NCBI GenBank assembly: GCA_036674765.1
Contig: JARVKI010000018.1
Coordinates: 434,001 to 498,000 of the forward strand
Source of the DNA: Seiridium cupressi
Lineage: Eukaryota > Ascomycota > Sordariomycetes > Amphisphaeriales > Sporocadaceae
Reading direction: 5' to 3'
DNA length: 64,000 nucleotides
A program made the position numbers and the translations under genes. Each line of letters starts with the position of its first letter. Position 1 is the stretch's first letter. Positions 34,979 through 46,424 of the stretch are shown one piece after another. Under the pieces are notes generated by a model. It searched no databases. It was not told where the DNA came from and was given only the letters and a program-made list of their open reading frames with translations.

Positions 34979-37277
34979 ATGGCTGCCGAGGGAGTCGTAT
35001 TAAGAGATTTGATAGATGGCCCCGAGAACCAGTCCCCAGGTGATCAAAGCCACTACCCTACCAGCATACAGCAGTCCGGGATACCGCACGAGTCTGCAAC
35101 AGCTCACACCCAAGATCCAGGCCCAGCTCAGTTTAAACATGACGAGGAAGTGGATCTGGGTTGGAACCATCAGCCAGAAGATATCCCAGATACTCTCATT
35201 GGGGGCCTCGACAATGAGGACCTTTGGATTCTGATTCGAAGGTTCAATAAGGTTTGATCCATTTCCCCAGAATATAACACGACTCCGGACACTCACCAAT
35301 GCTAGCAAATCTTCCACCTCAGACAGGCCACCAAGCCACCGATTGGTGGCTTAGACCTCAATGTCGCCGCAGAGGAGAAGTTCTCACCCAATAAGTTGCG
35401 AAGTCAGTTCGAAAGGCTGTACATGGGCTTAGTAAGTAGGGAAAAGCACGTTGACAATGTTCCTGCTCTGATGTTCCATAGATCGTCGGCCTCCTCACAT
35501 TCTGCAAACATGTGGCTCGGCTCCGCTCATGGAACGAAACGAGGCGTACAGCAGTGTTCTGCGCAGTAGGTACTTGCACAATTCCAGCGCAGACGACTGC
35601 TAAAGCATTTAGATATACTTTACTGCTTGGGCGACCAACCATTTGATGTCGACATTTATGATGTTATTAACTGCTCTTTTTCTCGTGCCTTCAGCTCGAA
35701 CGGTTCTCTTCCCACCAGCGCCTTTGGCATTAGTCGATTATAAGACCGGTGGATTGGCAAAACCTTCCGCCGGCACCCTAGGCTCAACCGACACCGCCAC
35801 TGGAGCGCCTGAGCACCAACGAGGGGAGGCCTTGGAGAATGAAGCCAGCAACTTCGTTACTAGTATCGGGGCCATAGCGCTAAATACTTTGACAGATGCT
35901 GATCCTCATGGTGAGGCTGAAACCGAAGGCAGGAGTATGATGGACTCCGCACCGCAACCGGACGCCGTTGCTACAATGTTCGCTACAGCGAAGGACAAGG
36001 CGGAAGGCGTGGACAAGCCCTCCGAGGATAAGACGAAAACACCTATGCAACAGAAGATGTGGGCTCAGATGCGACCACTGATGCATTTGCTTTCCCTGGT
36101 ATCGGACATTTGGGAGCGTTGCGGACAGTGAGGTTTTCCCCGTCGATTCTCTAATCAGCATGCACTTTAGCTCATTCTCGACAGTCTATTGTCCCCGGTA
36201 CCGCCTTTCGATCAGCCGATGAATAAGCTTCGCGTAGCAGGGGTCGTTTTAACTTTGATGTCCGCATCATGGTTCATCACCGCGAACATGGTGTTCAGGA
36301 TGACGACACTCGTTGTTGGTGCGGGCCTTTTTGGGGACCCCATCATAGCCAGAGTCCACATGTGGCTCGAGAAAAACTACCCAGACTGGAAGCAGCTTTT
36401 GGATCTCAACAAGTACGCCGTTATTATGTATGAGTGTCACGTAAGAACTCGCTAATTCATACACAGCACTATATTCAAAGGGGTCCCTACAGACGCCCAA
36501 CTGGCTATTGCTCTTCTCCGCGTAGGAGAAGCAAACAGAGCACCACTTCCACCACCTCCCGTTCTTGGAGGCCCTCCGCCAGAGAAACCACTTGAACTCA
36601 ACGATGACCTCCTCGATTCCGCAGGCGGCGATCAGCCTCTGGGTGCTTCTAGAGCCGAAATCAACGAAGCATCCAAGCATCATGCAGGCACAGCGAGCGG
36701 TGCCGGTGGAAATGACAGTGAGATGACCAGCACCACTACCGACAGCAAAAAGAGAAGCAAAATTCTGGCCTTCTTTAAAGGTGGCTTCAAAGGAGCTGTT
36801 GAAGTTGGCGTGGGTGTCGACAAAGTTCGAGCGAAAGTAGGAACGGAAAGCGCAAAGCAGCGCATTGGCGTCATACCTGAGAAGGACACACATGCGGAGC
36901 TTGGTCGTGTGCATTACGAGGCAAGGTTCCACGGAAAGGAAGGACAACTTCATCTGGAACTTGCTGGCGGTACTCACACCATTTCTTTCCATGAAACGGA
37001 CAAGTCGATGAGGGGGAAAATGGGCTTGACGGAGGAACGAGGCTCTGAAGCTCAGTGGACTATACGAGTGAAAGAGATCCATGGCTTGATGAAGCACTCC
37101 GGCTATGGTCTCAAATCCAAGTTGCTTGCTGGTTGGGCTATGGATCGCCAGATGCGGGACAGTCTGGAGATCGTCGACGGCCAATCCCATTCGTACGTCC
37201 TGACTGCCATGCCTTTCAGGGACGAGCTGTTCAACCGGCTTTGTGCCATTGGTGACCAAAGGTGGGAGATTCTGTAG
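34979..37277 (+). CDS. DUF3292-family membrane protein
   Basis: Six exons (34979-35251, 35327-35431, 35482-35565, 35613-36127, 36185-36412, 36467-37277; introns 75, 50, 47, 57 and 54 bases) give 671 residues with one open frame. Order of features: NEDLWILIRRFNK, PPIGGLDLNVAAEEKFSPNKLR, a membrane region (HLMSTFMMLLTALFLVPSART) after a basic ARLRSWNETRRT helix, then PPAPLALVDYKTGG and a disordered linker. WERCGHLLSPVPPF opens a second membrane segment (RVAGVVLTLMSASWFITANMVF), followed by KGVPTDAQLAIALLRVGEANRAPLPPPP. The C-terminal soluble domain starts with KRSKILAFFKGGFKGAVEVGVGVDK and ends MPFRDELFNRLCAIGDQRWEIL. Fungal-specific; function unknown. The C-terminal part resembles lipid-binding/GRAM-like regions only vaguely. 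Confidence 0.9.
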
Positions 37278-38937
37278 GTGTTGGAAAACAGGCGAATAAT
37301 GAAAAATGTTATCAGCAACCGTCTGTCTCCGTGGGCCTTTTCGGCTATCTGATCTTTCAGCGGTGTCGTAACTCCCATCATCATTCATCTACTATTACGG
37401 CCGAAGGCATGATGGGTCTAGGTATCCGACGAAATAGCTGCCCATTATTGAGGTGAGAAATCTCTAATCATCGTTGGGGTCTCTCGTACCTAGAAGCGCG
37501 AACTGCCCAGTTCTATTCCATAGTGGTATAAAAGTTAAAGAGTATCCAGTGCCTGAGAAAAAACAAGGCTAGTCAATGAAACGTGCGTGGACGAATGTGC
37601 TGGGAATATTACACCAGCTTCTCTAGTTTTGACTCCCACAGGAGCTAACAGGTCAATTGTTAGGACCCACCCCAGACCCTTGATCACATAAAACACCCCA
37701 GAACACCCAAATGTGAATATCAATTTCCATGCTGTATAGTGGTCAAATGGTATTGGGAAGTTGTACAGGGAACGACTCACCGAAAATAACAATTGTGAGA
37801 GAATGGTTACTGTCAAATTTCGTGCTAGTCCGCGACATCGTGAGAAGGAGGATAACACTTCTAGTTAGAAGTACCGAGAAAGCTAAGCATAGAAAAGAAA
37901 GAAGAAAGGAACATCACCTACCAGGTTTAGGAATCGAACCTGAATTCTTTCGCGTCCCCAAAGGGCCCCCGAAGGAGGTGTCACCAACGAACAATGTTAC
38001 CGCTTACACCGGCCTGGATAGTTGGATTCTGTGAAGAGATGAGAAGATATTGAGCTACATGTACAATGGGGTATTTCTAGTCTTTCCACCGGCCGTTTGA
38101 ACTATCACATCCACCCACCGTACCGGACTTCAACCTGAATATCCGAGTTGGTAGAGTGGATGCAAACTTGTACAGAAACGAGACACTTCTCGCACAATTT
38201 TGCCATTATAGCCAATGCCAGTTTGATTTGTAGCCATGGAACAGTCTCGTTTCAACTTTCAAAAGGATCCTCCGGTCCATGCTGATGTGCCTGTCATGAT
38301 TCATGGTACGCGTGTATTTTACCCAATGTAGCCCTCAGCTAAGCGTTAGTAAAAGTTCCCAACAGGAGTCGCAAGCTAGATAACTCTATCATTTGGTTTC
38401 GAGCATTGAAGGACTTTACGGTTCCAAAGTAGCTTAGCGGCCTTTCCAGAACGAGAACGTATGGGTGATTATTGGTTACTATAGTAGTGGCGCTAAAGGA
38501 TAATGCCGAATACTCTGGAAACTTTTCTTTTGAGAACTATGAAAAAAGGCAATCTTAGACCATGGCGCTAAGATCGATACTGCTGCGTTACAGAATCTCG
38601 GTAGCTTAATGTGCTTCTTCGCCACTAATAATCACTATGCTCTTGTCTGGTTAAGGTCGAATTATCATGATGTTTATGAGCAGCCCATTTACTGCGTTCT
38701 CATGATATCAATCGGTCAAATACAGCATATACGGCCAATGAAAGACAATGGAGCCTATCGGACACAGCACGTCACTCGAAAGCACACAAGAAGTATCAGG
38801 TGGTGTCGATTTCTTTCATTTAATTCGATACTCAAATTCCTATGAGCTCTGTGCCAAACCATGCCAATTTAGGCACATGCTACCCAGCCGTTACTCCATT
38901 TCATTCCCCTTGCGTAACTCCTATTTTTGAATGACGC
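37278..38937. other. 1.7-kb gene-poor region with a tRNA-like element
   Basis: No protein-coding gene supported. Contains the Pol III-like element at 37893-38018 described separately. Confidence 0.5.
37893..38018 (-). ncRNA. Pol III-like tRNA-resembling element (SINE or tRNA pseudogene)
   Basis: On the minus strand an exact B-box, GGTTCGATTCC, lies at 37930-37940. A plausible but weak A-box (TGTAAGCGGTAAC) sits about 70 bases upstream near 37998-38010, and a TTTT terminator at 37893-37896. The flanks CCAGG (near 38014) and CCTGG (near 37921) could pair as five base pairs of an acceptor-like stem, and GTGT/ACAT as a D-like stem. A T-arm stem closes with one mismatch. Between them are G/C-rich hairpins (CCTCC-TTC-GGGGG). 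A normal anticodon arm is not found, so it is not an ordinary tRNA. Confidence 0.4.
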
Positions 38938-40098
38938 TTAAACAGTACCAGCAGTGTTGAAGTCCTTGAGAGCGGTAGCGACACGCTTGGTCATGGTCTT
39001 CTCACCCTCACGGACCCAGACACGAGGGTCGAAGTACTTCTTGTTGGGCTTATCCGCACCGTCGGGGTTGCCAACGGCTGTGGTGAGGTAGTCCTTCTTG
39101 TTGACCATGTAGTCGCGGATACCCTCAGTGTAGGCGAACTGCATATCAGTGTCCATGTTGACCTTTACGACACCGTGGCTGATGGCATCGAGGTACTCCT
39201 GCTTGGCGGAGCCGGAGCCACCGTGGAAGACGAAGAACACGGGCAGCTTCTCGTTGATGCCCTTCTCACCCTTCTTGGCCAGTTGCTCAGCAACGTAGAC
39301 CTGGTGCTTGCCCAGGAGCTCGGGGTGCAACTTCACGTTGCCAGGCTTGTAGACACCGTGGACGTTTCCGAAACCAGCGGCGATGGAGAAGTAGGGAGAG
39401 ATGGGGGAGAGAGTGTTGTAAATGTTCCAGATATCCTCGGGCTGAGTGTACAGCGAGTTGTTGTCAACATCCTCGTTGTTGACACCATCCTCCTCACCAC
39501 CAGTGATACCAATTTCCTAGTAATAACGTGTTAGTCAGGCCTTGGGATGATGGAAAGATAATCAGTCGGGACTTACCATCTCGAGCCACTGCTTCATGGG
39601 AGCAGCACGCTTGAGGTACTTGGCAGTGGTCTCGACGTTCCAGTCGACGGGCTCCTCGGACAGATCGATCATGTGAGAGGAGAAGAGGGGCTCGCCGTGC
39701 TCCTTGAAGTACTTCTCATCGGCCTCGAGCATGCCGTCCAACCAAGGCAGCAGCTTCTTGGCACAGTGATCGGTGTGCAGGACGACTGGGATGCCATATG
39801 CCGGGGCAATGGCACGGATGTAGTGAGCGGCGGCAACGGCGCCGTTGATGGAAGCGAACTGGTCCTTGTTGTCCACACCCTTTCCGGCGAAGTAAGCAGC
39901 ACCACCTTGCGAGGTCTGCAGAATGATGGGGGACTTGGCATCGCGGGCCGCCTCGAGCGAAGAGACGACTGTGGAGGAGGTGGTTACGTTGATGGCGGGA
40001 ATGGCGAATTGGTGCTCGCGGGCGTAGTTGAAGAGAGCCAGGACATCGTCACCGACGATGACACCGGACTTCCTGGACAGAACGTCTTGGACACCCAT
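38938..40098 (-). CDS. FBA1: Fructose-bisphosphate aldolase, class II
   Basis: It cleaves fructose-1,6-bisphosphate to glyceraldehyde-3-phosphate and dihydroxyacetone phosphate in glycolysis and gluconeogenesis. Exons 39577-40098 and 38938-39516 (60-base intron) give 366 residues. Zinc- and substrate-binding motifs are intact: VVLHTDHCAKK, SSHMIDLSEEP, EIGITGGEEDG right after the splice, IAAGFGNVHGVY, FVFHGGSGS and KVNMDTDMQFAYT. The C-terminal DPRVWVREGEKTM is the usual fungal end. Start MGVQDVLSRKSGVIVGDD. The 5' flank contains short A-rich and CAG-rich tracts. Strong expression would be expected from the enzyme's role. Confidence 0.98.
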
Positions 40099-41945
40099 TG
40101 TGATGTGATATTGCTCTTTGGTTGTAGTGTGTGGTTGCAGGTTCGTAGCTCAGGAAGATTGATTCAGTCTATTCTCACGGGGTGGAATGGACTTTCGGCT
40201 CGTTGGGGAAAAATAATGTTGTAGTAATCTGCAGAGTCAAAGGTTGAGATGTTAGCTTTTGTTGGCGGGGTTTTATTTGTCGCAAGCAAAGCACAAGCAC
40301 AGCAGCAGCAGATGGAGGGGTTTTCCTCCCAAGTATGTCATAGCCCACTATCTATCGATAGGACTGGGCTAACGACAGCAGATTCTGGGCAGGGCCGAAT
40401 ATGGTGGGGTTTCCACTGCCTTCTTGGGCCTTCATCGAACGTCGCATTACGTTGAGTGGGTATTGGGAAAAGAAGTGGTCCGCCGTTGTCATGGCACGTC
40501 CATGGTGCTACATTGACTGCGTCTCGAAGTGGGATGAGGCGGCTCGATGCTTGGCTCCAGACCCAAAGTAAAAAAGTCGGACCCCAATCATCATCGACGT
40601 AAATGCCGCTTCTTTCCAAGTACAGCTGGACGGGGCCCGACTGACTCCTGTTGCTGGGCCAATTCCAAAACTCGACGCAGGGCCGCACAATGACACGGTA
40701 CCTGGCCATCTTCTGCGTGGTTGTACATCATGTGCCCATAGAAAAGCCTCCAGCTGAGAGTGCTGTGCTGTGCTTTGCGCTGCGCCAGTGATGGATGGCG
40801 GGGTAGAAACAGAGCAAGGAAAGGAATGCAGCGTCGATCAACTAGGTACTTACACCGATTGCGGCGTCCAATGGTTCTCAGGTGAAACAAGGAAGCTGGG
40901 ATTGATTCGTCGCAATGAAGCTGTCTGGAAATCTCGATATACGCGAGAGGGAGAGAGAGAGGAGTAGATCAGTGACCGAAAAAGAGTCTATCGTGATGCT
41001 TGAAGGGACGGCATGAGCCAAAAGGTGGGGTTGACTTTGTCCTTAAATCGTCATCGTGCTTTCAGTTACCGAGAAGCTTCCCCTCGTCCTTTCCGTGACC
41101 CGCCGATGTGGTGCTCGGGAATACTCTCGACTGCCCTACGCCTGGCCAGGTACGGGAACATGCGGAAAGAGTGCCAGCAAAGCCACGGATATTGTCAAGG
41201 CCGGTGCTGGCTGTATACTACGCAGCTCTTGACCACCCGAAATGCCGCTCGTTGCCATTCGAGGGCCGGCGGACAGAACGTTCCCATCTTCATATAATGG
41301 TTCGGGCTAAGCATTTCGGCCTCTTCATGACTGCCCGATAGATCAGGTCGTGTACAGCTACATGGGTATAGTTCAATTGAACCTGCATGCGCGTTCACAC
41401 TCCAGAACCTAGATTCAGCCCTTCGGAAACTGCCTGCTGGGCTGCGCATGCGCATTCCTTACTCCTTGCAGTCGCCCCGATTCCCGTTCATTTCCCGCTG
41501 TAACCTCGGACTTGACGCCGGGTGGAGCTCCTACGATGATGGAGTTGGTCATGTCCGCCATGGGATTCGTGGAAATTTTATCAAGCCCGTCCAGTCTCGG
41601 TTCATGTGTCTCTCTCTAGATATCTCATACATTATCGATAGCTCTCCAGGGAACCGCCATCGATCTAACTCACCGCGCTATGTTTGTACATACATGTAGG
41701 AACTAATCGTTCCCCTGAGCTACAGTTCGTGCGCCTTCAACCGGCCTGGGCGGGCTATGTGCAAGCATGTGTGTACATGCTACTCTCTGGAAATCTACAG
41801 CCTGTGTTTATTTACTGGACCAAGTATACTTTATCCTGTTAATGCTTTCCAACCATGCTCCACGTATGCATGAACCAATGCAAGATGCGGTTACCCAGAA
41901 CGCCCATGTCTGTTTGCTTATTCCTTCTTGGTTAGAGGAGCTCTC
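40099..41945. other. FBA1 upstream region, no gene
   Basis: Long upstream spacer of the aldolase gene. It holds a short (CAG)n-like tract near 40296-40312 and a GA-rich run near 40948-40965 (gagagggagagagagaggag). No coding frame is convincing. Confidence 0.45.
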
Positions 41946-42344
41946 TCAAAGCCATGGCTCCATCAATCCATGGTTATGGCCATGTGGTTCGTGCCTCTGC
42001 TTTACGGGCTCCTTCCCAGAAGCCTTCAAGCCTGTATCGCTCTCGCTTCTGGTGTCTACCTGGGACACAGCCGAGTAGTGGTGCAACTCGGTATGGAGAC
42101 CTACGAACTCATCCCACGTATTCCGGGCAAGGCACTTGAGCCACCTCCAAACAATAAGACAGCCGTCCCTGAAGTTCCACCACCATCCTTCCAGGAATAT
42201 GTGCAGTCTCTGAAATAGGCCGCGGTTCTCCTTCCAACTGTCTTCCTCGTCGTCTTCGCCTACGGCATTACCGCCTCTCGGGCCAAATCCGTACCGTATC
42301 CTCGCGACCGCGTCGACCAAGGTCCGTATCAACGCGAGGTCGTC
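41946..42344 (+). pseudogene. Possible small membrane-protein frame interrupted by a stop
   Basis: A plus-strand frame beginning MVMAMWFVPLLYGLLPRS and passing through YELIPRIPGKALEPPP ends at a TAG at 42216-42218. Directly after the TAG the same frame continues as AAVLLPTVFLVVFAYGITAS, a good membrane helix. Its tail runs antisense into the ubiquitin-hydrolase gene, so part of the signal may be an antisense shadow. It may be a broken gene, a gene with an intron ending at the TAG (CTGAAATAG is acceptor-like), or chance. Confidence 0.25.
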
Positions 42345-44336
42345 CTAAGATTCGGTCGATATTGGCTCGGCACGTTCCTCGAGCTCGTAAAATAGAAGAT
42401 ACACTTCCCTCTGCATACCCAACACTTCGCTCGTCTTGGCCTCCTTCACCTTCTCATCACTGATGCGCCACCAACGCTCCGGTTGCTTCTTCTTCCGAGG
42501 CTTCGCGGCGCTGTCCCCTGCTCCACTGGTGGCGGGCGCAACTGGCATCCCAGTCGGCAGGTTGACAGTGCCATTCGAGGAGCGCTTGCCGGCAGGGCTA
42601 CATGGACGACTGTTCCTTGCTGACTGTGATATCTTGGAGAGTGTGGACTTGGCCGAGGCAGCGACGGATTTTAAGCTCACGGTGTCCGAGTCACGTTCCT
42701 TGGGCGCTGAGGTAGGACCCATACGTGAAGATGCACGTCTGTTTGTACTGGGTGACGAGCGGGGTATGTTGTCTTGAGAGGTTTGAGGTAGATCCACGAG
42801 AGATGGGTTCGGCGAACCAGAGGCTGAGTCAGGGGACAACAAGTCCGGCGTCGAGATTAAAGAACTACCATCTTCGGGTCTCTGAAGGGCGCGTACTTGG
42901 GGCGTCACAGCTGCGGGCGAGGAGATCGGGCTTGGCTGAGCAGATTTGGCGAATGCGTGTGACTGCTGGAAAGGATGGGGCGTTGAAAATGGCACGGCTA
43001 CGTTCTGCCGCCGGAAAGATTCATAGTGGCCACTATGGTGGTTGCCCTTGTGTGTTACTGTCGCGAGCAGCTTGTACTTCTTCTGGCCTCGAAGACCACC
43101 CATAGGCAGTCTTTCCGGAAAGGAAACTTTGGCCGAGTTCTTGGTTGACATGCTAGCATCGTAAATAGAGCGCGAGAGATGGATTGCCAGAACCTTGGGG
43201 AAGCTAGTTACACGAGTATGTCTCGCGATCTTGCGCTTCGGGGCATAGCGCACATCCGGTAGCACAACATCTGGGGCTTGTTCGGGATCGGTATCAATCG
43301 CATACTGCAGTTTTCGTAAATTTCCTATCGTGGCAGCTTTGAACTCTTCCGAGGTGGACTTGGCCAGCTCTGACTCTAGGACTTCTTTAGCATGCACTAA
43401 GCGGCATTTTTCACACTTGAAATCGTCGATATATTCCGTCTTGAAGAGACCGTCCAGACAAGCGTTCAGAGAAGTCGAGCTGGCTTGGGGGACGTTCAAA
43501 GTCAATGTGCAGAAGGTACTTTCGGTCGGCCGTGGTTTGAAGTGACATGTCTGACACTCGACCTGGCTTTCGTACTTGCCCTCCATGGGGAAGCCATCCT
43601 CCTCGTCGACCTCGGCCACCTCCTCAGGTTCTGTCTGGATAGTTGGTATATGGGCCAAAGCCTCTTGAGATCCATCACTTTCGCCGGCCACCTTGTTCGG
43701 ATCGAGATTTGCTAACCGCTCGCCCACGGCCGTGGTGTCTATGGGTGCAGCTCCGTCCGCCGGGGGCCCAGATACACCTTTCTCCCGCGCGTGTTGTCTT
43801 GCTCTTTTGCCGGCATGGTACTCGTCGCACAGCCTCTCGGCTACTACCTGCAGGAACTCTTGGGCGTCTTGTTGTTGCCTGCTGATGCGCTGCTTGAAGG
43901 CGACCTCGAGTACCTTGACGAAGCCGGTGGCCGTTATCGTCTTCTTGTAGATGGGCCGCTCATTCAGCGCGTCGAGGATTGCCTTGAGGCCCTGAGTGAC
44001 AATGCCGGTTTGAAGGCCTTCAATCTTCCATCTTGGCGCGTCTTTTCGGCTCGGGTCCGACACGGGTTCCTGATAGACCCACGGCTCGTCGATATGTCTT
44101 CGGTGCGTCTCGCGGATGAGGTAGACGCGGAGATCGGTAAGGCCTGCAAGTGCTTGTAGAACTGAATTGATGAAGCAGTCGTTGGCAGGGTTGTTGAGGC
44201 CGACCACTCCCTTCTTCCGCGCTGAATTCGATTCGCTATCAATGAAGTATGTAGGAGCGAAGACGTAGACCAACGTTATGGCCGCCAGAGATGCGCCGGC
44301 GGCATAGGTAGCAACCGTGAGCGGCTTCTCCGGCAT
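42345..44336 (-). CDS. Membrane-anchored ubiquitin carboxyl-terminal hydrolase (USP)
   Basis: Single exon, 663 residues. A membrane helix at about 8-30 (ATYAAGASLAAITLVYVFAP) precedes the USP domain. The Cys box is GLNNPANDCFINSVLQAL with catalytic Cys 54. QQDAQEFLQVV follows, a zinc-knuckle-like CxxC pair is seen in VECQTCHFKP and FKCEKCRLVH, and the His box is VTHKGNHHSGHYESF. The conserved WWRISDEKV-LLFYE region ends the domain. A Ser/Pro-rich insertion of about 150 residues lies between the His box and WWRISDE. The anchored architecture recalls yeast Ubp1 and animal USP30, so action at the ER or mitochondrial surface is plausible but inferred. Confidence 0.93.
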   Translation of the reverse strand: MPEKPLTVATYAAGASLAAITLVYVFAPTYFIDSESNSARKKGVVGLNNPANDCFINSVLQALAGLTDLRVYLIRETHRRHIDEPWVYQEPVSDPSRKDAPRWKIEGLQTGIVTQGLKAILDALNERPIYKKTITATGFVKVLEVAFKQRISRQQQDAQEFLQVVAERLCDEYHAGKRARQHAREKGVSGPPADGAAPIDTTAVGERLANLDPNKVAGESDGSQEALAHIPTIQTEPEEVAEVDEEDGFPMEGKYESQVECQTCHFKPRPTESTFCTLTLNVPQASSTSLNACLDGLFKTEYIDDFKCEKCRLVHAKEVLESELAKSTSEEFKAATIGNLRKLQYAIDTDPEQAPDVVLPDVRYAPKRKIARHTRVTSFPKVLAIHLSRSIYDASMSTKNSAKVSFPERLPMGGLRGQKKYKLLATVTHKGNHHSGHYESFRRQNVAVPFSTPHPFQQSHAFAKSAQPSPISSPAAVTPQVRALQRPEDGSSLISTPDLLSPDSASGSPNPSLVDLPQTSQDNIPRSSPSTNRRASSRMGPTSAPKERDSDTVSLKSVAASAKSTLSKISQSARNSRPCSPAGKRSSNGTVNLPTGMPVAPATSGAGDSAAKPRKKKQPERWWRISDEKVKEAKTSEVLGMQREVYLLFYELEERAEPISTES

Positions 44337-45419
44337 GTTGCGGCCGCCGGTAGGGTAGCCCGAGAAGAGAAATCCGAGCTACTCTATGACTGCTCCTGTA
44401 TGTAAGAGGTCTGGAGCAATGTCGAGGGTCTGAGAAGGCTATCAGGTCGCGTAGGATCCTATGCACCCAGACAGCCGCATGCTCCGTTTGACAAAGACTT
44501 CGGCTGTGGGGAGCGTGGTAGTCGAACAGGGATCGTCCCTGGCGGAATTGAGCGGGCGGCTTGTTAAAGCGGAAGGCATACAACAACGGACGGAGGCTTG
44601 CCCAGGCATAAGATCAAGAAGAGATGTTGTCGCAATCCGTTGCTCGTAAGGAAAAGACTGTTGCATATTCAACTCTCATCTGCTGACAGCCATTGAGAAG
44701 GCGTAGTTGACGAATGGGAAATACAGTGAATAGTTCACAGCTAGTCTGTTCGGCACTAGGCGACTTCATACTTGCCTGGACTTGAGGAGGTGTAGACTCT
44801 TTCTGCCAAGCCAATTTGACAGTCGGGGCCTCGGGCGCAGGCGTCTTCTTTCCGCATTGGCTTTCGGTCAGACTCAAATGCCGCACAGCAGTCTGCACGA
44901 TCTGACATCCAGCCAAGAAAGGCCTTGCAGAACAAAAGTCGCTGAATACAAAGGGGCCTGTTGGATTCAGCACCAGCACCAGCACCAGCACCAGCGGCTC
45001 ACCTCGCGAAGTTGTCAGTCAGAGAGGATTGCAGCGTCAAATTGCTTCATACTGCCAACCCTACTTCTTCCAGCCACATGATAGAGCTGGGTCTATGAGC
45101 TCAGTGTTCTGATCATCGGAAATGGTGTAAGGCTTCTTGATCTCGTACATAATGTAATGGGCGCTTAGGATGGGCCAAGATTCCGACCGAGTCTTCCTCG
45201 GCCCAGCGACGAGCGACCCCACGCCCAGGATACGAGGGGCGTCTCTCGGAACCGCGGGGGGCATTGCGGGGAAAGTATCCGATAGACCCAGCATCCAGGT
45301 CATGACAGCGTTCTCAATAAATCCATAGTATAAAGAGAAGTATGATGTATAGTATTCCAATAGCAGCAAGAGTGAGGCAGAATTTTCTTTCTTACCTAGA
45401 CATCTTATCAGTACCGGAT
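44337..45419. other. Gene-poor spacer
   Basis: Holds the (CACCAG)n microsatellite at 44971-44994 and frames such as 45061-45369 (minus) that I could not connect to a gene model. Confidence 0.45.
44968..44994. repeat. (CACCAG)4 microsatellite
   Basis: Four perfect CACCAG hexamers preceded by CAG. No gene model crosses it. Confidence 0.85.
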
Positions 45420-46424
45420 CTACTCCAGCTCACTTATCTGTGGATGTGGCAATACCAGTTGTGGTGGCTCCAGGATCCGCTGACCCTTAACATCCCACAG
45501 CTCACCAGCCAGTGCTGTCCCCATGAGCCACTCTGAATTCGAGTCCAAGAAGTTCTTTCGCTTGGGAACCTGTATCTTGAGTGCCATCAGCTGGATGCGA
45601 TCTTCATCGCCAGCTGTGTCGCTTTGGTCCTTGACTGGGACTGTAGTGTGTTTTCTAACATCCGCCAAAACGATCGTGACAGCAGAGTCGACCTTGGCTC
45701 GTTGAAGGTAAACTTCCCGAAAGTCAAAACCGCTACGAATACTGCCAATAGCGCCCGTAAGGATGATATGCTCGAGATGAGGTATGTCTGCCATGGACCC
45801 CCAAAAGTCCCTATCGCATGACGGCCTGTTCAAGCCGAGGCGGCGAAGCTTTGGCCATTTATACAAAATTGACTTTGGAATATTGTCCTCGTCCTGCACA
45901 CTGAGCCGTCCCGCATCGCGTGTGCACACGAATTCTTCCAGGTTGGCCAACCTCTCGAAGCCTTCCAGCAACACTGGTCCGACGTTCAGGTGATCATTCC
46001 ACGGCGGCAAGCTATCGAATGGCATATCCACTATGAGTCGCTTGAGCGTGCCACTTGCGTATCCAAACACATCCCGAATCCATGCTGCCGTTGGCAAGTT
46101 ATCCATAATAGCGCCAAACGGAGCAAGATACATGGTATGGAGATTATTGAAGACAGATGGTAGCTTTAGCCCAGACTCGCGCGAGACCTCCAGGCAAAGT
46201 AGAAAGCGGCGAAGTCTGTCATCACTATCAAGAACTATACAGTGTTGCTGCATTCTGCGAACTGCAAAGTCGTGGGTAGCGTGATTGACGAGGCTGAAGC
46301 TGAGCAGTAACTGTGTCGCTCTATCGGACGCGGTAATCAAGGTGGTCGGATTCGCGGGGATGTAGCATGTCATCACGTTCAGGATAAGCTCCCAGGGAAG
46401 CCGTAAGAGTTGTGCGTCCATCAT
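45420..46424 (-). CDS. F-box/leucine-rich-like fungal protein
   Basis: Single exon, 334 residues. The N-terminus (QLLRLPWELILNVMTCYIP) is a recognisable F-box start (LPxELxxxIxxYL). It is followed by ATQLLLSFSLVNHATHDFAV, where F-box proteins carry the 'L..V++..+..A' helix. The rest is leucine-rich with repeated strand-turn units: NLHTMYLAPFG, LKRLIVDMPF, NLEEFVCTRDA, KLRRLGLNRPS and HLEHIILTGAIGS. These proteins are presumed SCF adaptors; no partner or target can be deduced. It is not a copy of the 0.7-1.8 kb gene, whose motifs differ. A 5' start at MMDAQ is the first ATG. Confidence 0.75.
   Translation of the reverse strand: MMDAQLLRLPWELILNVMTCYIPANPTTLITASDRATQLLLSFSLVNHATHDFAVRRMQQHCIVLDSDDRLRRFLLCLEVSRESGLKLPSVFNNLHTMYLAPFGAIMDNLPTAAWIRDVFGYASGTLKRLIVDMPFDSLPPWNDHLNVGPVLLEGFERLANLEEFVCTRDAGRLSVQDEDNIPKSILYKWPKLRRLGLNRPSCDRDFWGSMADIPHLEHIILTGAIGSIRSGFDFREVYLQRAKVDSAVTIVLADVRKHTTVPVKDQSDTAGDEDRIQLMALKIQVPKRKNFLDSNSEWLMGTALAGELWDVKGQRILEPPQLVLPHPQISELE

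Noticed and set aside
36267..37388. 373-codon open frame on the minus strand
   Set aside because: It lies antisense to the spliced DUF3292 gene, which has clear family motifs and consistent splice sites; the antisense translation shows no domain.
45061..45369. 102-codon minus-strand frame
   Set aside because: Reads fairly protein-like, but I could not place a start, splice partner or family.
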